A stretch of 64,000 bases of DNA from NCBI RefSeq assembly GCF_045106495.1, contig NZ_JBGCEQ010000019.1, forward strand, positions 1 to 64,000, written 5' to 3'. Within the stretch, counting starts at the first letter, position 1. Each line of letters begins with the position of its first letter. A model generated the notes under the pieces. The model saw only the letters and a list, made by a program, of their open reading frames with translations, made no database searches and was not told where the DNA came from. The position numbers were made by a program, and so were the translations under genes. This DNA is from Roseobacter sp045106495. GTDB taxonomy: Bacteria; Pseudomonadota; Alphaproteobacteria; Rhodobacterales; Rhodobacteraceae. Positions 62,416 through 64,000 of the stretch are shown piece by piece.

Positions 62416-63207
62416 TTAACCTTTGCGTTTCATCAGGCCGCGGGCTGGATCATAGCCCCAGACGGCCAGCAAGCTGAGCAGGAGCGTGCTGAGGAGTACC
62501 CAGACCAGCGCGGACAGGTTAAATTGCAGATAGAACAGGAACCGGATGAGTTCTACGACATGTGTGAACGGGTTGAACGCGCAAATATCGCGTAAAAGCG
62601 GCGAGCTTTCTGCCATTTTCCACAATGGATAAAGCGCCGACGACATAAAAAACATCGGGAAGATCACGAAATTCATCACACCTGCGAAGTTCTCCAGTTG
62701 GGATATGAAACTGGAAAGAACGAGTCCCAAAGCACCAAGCATCAATCCGCCCAGGATAAGCCCCGGTAACACAGTCACATAGCCCAGAGGCGGCATGGTT
62801 ATACCGAAAAGGGCGGCAATTCCCAGGAAAGCGTAAACTTGAAGTATTGAAATTGCCGTTGATCCGAACAATCTGCAAAAAAGCAGCCACCATCTGGGAT
62901 AGGGGCTGGTCAGAAGCAATCGCATTGACCCCATTTCCCGGTCGTAGACCAGGCTGAGGGAGCTTTGCATGCCATTGAAAAGCAAGACCATGGCGCACAG
63001 CCCCGGCACAATATACGTCTCATAGGTGATGTATGTCTGGTAGGGCGGAATGATCGACAGCCCGAGCGCTGCCCGAAACCCAGCTGCGAAAATTAGCAGC
63101 CAAACCAAAGGGCGCACGAGTGCGGCGATGAAGCGCTCTCTTTGGTGAACAAACCGCAGGAATTCGCGGCCCACGATGGCACGGGTCACGCCCCAATATC
63201 CGGTCAT
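62416..63207 (-). CDS. ABC-2 type exporter permease
   Basis: This 263-residue membrane protein has six hydrophobic segments. The N-terminus is MTGYWGVTRAIVGREFLRFV, then RPLVWLLIFAAGFRAALG, SIPPYQTY-like loops, VPGLCAMVLLFNGMQSSLSL, VLPGLILGGLMLGALGLVLS, and MNFVIFPMFFMSSALYPLWK near the end. These are typical of ABC-2 permeases associated with PQQ-dependent alcohol dehydrogenase clusters. The ATG at 63207 overlaps the ATPase stop by four bases and is preferred over an open frame to 63237. The substrate is unknown. Confidence 0.9.
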   Translation of the reverse strand: MTGYWGVTRAIVGREFLRFVHQRERFIAALVRPLVWLLIFAAGFRAALGLSIIPPYQTYITYETYIVPGLCAMVLLFNGMQSSLSLVYDREMGSMRLLLTSPYPRWWLLFCRLFGSTAISILQVYAFLGIAALFGITMPPLGYVTVLPGLILGGLMLGALGLVLSSFISQLENFAGVMNFVIFPMFFMSSALYPLWKMAESSPLLRDICAFNPFTHVVELIRFLFYLQFNLSALVWVLLSTLLLSLLAVWGYDPARGLMKRKG

Positions 63208-63923
63208 GCAGCGGCTCCTGTGTGGCTCAAAAACCAATTTGACAATGTTTGTTTGCCGCGAATATCGCCGGTTTGCCCGGTGGCGACGATTTGGCCCTGG
63301 TGCAACACTAGCAACGCGTCACTGTCGCGCACCTCGTCGGTCAAATGCGTTGCCCATAGCACACCGAGACCGTCATCTGCCAAGTCATGCACGTGGTCTG
63401 TGATTGATTGACGCGCCGCGGCATCCAGGCCAACGGTTGGTTCGTCCAGTATCAATACCTTGGGCTGATGCAACAAAGCGCGGGCCAGTTCCATGCGTCT
63501 GCGATGTCCACCGTTCAAAGCGCTGGCCTTTTCATCGGCGCGTGTGCGCATATCGAGCCGGTCAAGTGCCGCGTCTATGCGCCCGGATGTTTCCCCGCCG
63601 GCGATCCCGTGCAGAGCGGCAAAATACTTCAGGTTTTGCCTGACCGTCAGGTTTAGATCCAAGGTGGGCTGTTGAAAGACAACACCCAGTTCAGCCAGTG
63701 CTTTTCTGGGCGTAGCGCGCAAATCATGCCCCGCGATGCGAATTTCGCCGGACGGGGCCACCAAGAGGCGCGTCAGCAATGAAACAAGGGTTGATTTTCC
63801 CGCCCCGTTCGGTCCCAAGAGTGCGCAAAACCGCCCGGACCCGACTTCAAACGCGACATTGTCGAGGGCCTGCTTTTGTCCGTAGCGAAAACTCAGGCTC
63901 TTGACGGTCAGGCATTTTGTCAT
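63204..63923 (-). CDS. ABC exporter ATP-binding protein
   Basis: This 239-residue ATPase partners the ABC-2 permease. Walker A is LLGPNGAGKSTLVSLL, Q-loop VVFQQPTLDLNLT, signature LNGGHRRRMELARAL (Asn and His replace the usual Ser and Gln), Walker B KVLILDEPTVGLD, and H-loop LWATHLTDEV. The variant LNGGHRRR signature is typical of the subgroup linked to PQQ-dependent alcohol oxidation. The ATG at 63923 starts MTKCLTVKSLSFRYG. The promoter presumably lies at 63924-64000 or beyond the window edge. Confidence 0.92.
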   Translation of the reverse strand: MTKCLTVKSLSFRYGQKQALDNVAFEVGSGRFCALLGPNGAGKSTLVSLLTRLLVAPSGEIRIAGHDLRATPRKALAELGVVFQQPTLDLNLTVRQNLKYFAALHGIAGGETSGRIDAALDRLDMRTRADEKASALNGGHRRRMELARALLHQPKVLILDEPTVGLDAAARQSITDHVHDLADDGLGVLWATHLTDEVRDSDALLVLHQGQIVATGQTGDIRGKQTLSNWFLSHTGAAA

Positions 63924-64000
63924 TCATTGCGTCCTTCGCCGGTCGTATTGGCCCGGGTTAATTCTCTTGACTTGGGCAACTTGCATTGAAAACAGAAAGG

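Noticed and set aside
1..64000. tRNA, rRNA or known riboswitch genes
   Set aside because: No cloverleaf-like stretch, rRNA segment or familiar riboswitch core was noticed by eye; a covariance-model scan could not be run.

Overview
The window looks like a plasmid (or plasmid-derived region) of a marine alphaproteobacterium of the Rhodobacterales/Roseobacter group. The evidence is an iteron-type replication module (Rep_3/RepB-like initiator plus parAB), IS6-family insertion sequences, a DUF1403 fragment next to a tyrosine recombinase, a PqqA-E operon, a VPLPA/PEP-CTERM protein and a large exopolysaccharide (EPS) locus with a MarR-type EPS-associated regulator. This assignment rests on family resemblance only; no database search was possible.

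Layout. Positions 1-5.6 kb are a scrap zone: a partial IS6 element, a complete IS6 element, a probable scpB 3' remnant, an AAA/DUF4143 ATPase, a DUF3010 gene, a second complete IS6 element cutting a luciferase-like monooxygenase gene on one side and a ChbG/YdjC deacetylase gene on the other, and a MerR gene head fused to a reversed DUF1403 gene head. Positions 5.6-11.5 kb are plasmid maintenance: tyrosine recombinase with an adjacent recombination-core-like inverted repeat, a NusG/RfaH-type antiterminator, the replication initiator (minus strand), an origin with 22-bp-spaced repeats, and parA-parB. Positions 11.9-33.7 kb hold a type I secretion ABC transporter and its membrane fusion protein, a 1.4-kb non-coding leader, and one 5808-residue mosaic protein with an N-terminal glucose/sorbosone-dehydrogenase-like propeller, three malectin-like domains, Calx-beta, cadherin-like, LamG-like and carbohydrate-binding-like modules, and a 380-residue tandem duplication. 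The gene ends at a clear terminator.

Positions 33.9-56.1 kb are an EPS factory. It contains a metallophosphatase translationally coupled to an O-antigen-ligase-like protein, a Wzc/ExoP co-polymerase tyrosine kinase, a PEP-CTERM-like protein, a small periplasmic protein, an undecaprenyl-phosphate sugar transferase, a Wza-type export lipoprotein, the GDP-L-fucose pathway (gmd, fcl), four glycosyltransferases, a WcaF-like acetyltransferase, a polysaccharide pyruvyl transferase with an FrhB-like partner, a Wzy-like polymerase, a sulfotransferase, a Wzx flippase and a MarR-like EPS regulator. The predicted product is a fucose-containing, acetylated, pyruvylated and sulfated polymer.

Positions 56.5-63.9 kb are a complete pqqABCDE operon (pqqA is only 32 codons), an OmpR-type response regulator and histidine kinase, a small conserved-looking ORF, and an ABC-2 exporter of the type that accompanies PQQ-dependent alcohol oxidation. 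The giant secreted protein may be the matrix or adhesin partner of the EPS. Its N-terminal quinoprotein-like propeller gives a possible, unproven reason for the PQQ genes to sit on the same replicon. A NusG paralogue, an ops-like element after the secretion operon and a 14-bp motif shared by the giant-gene and wza upstream regions suggest common control.
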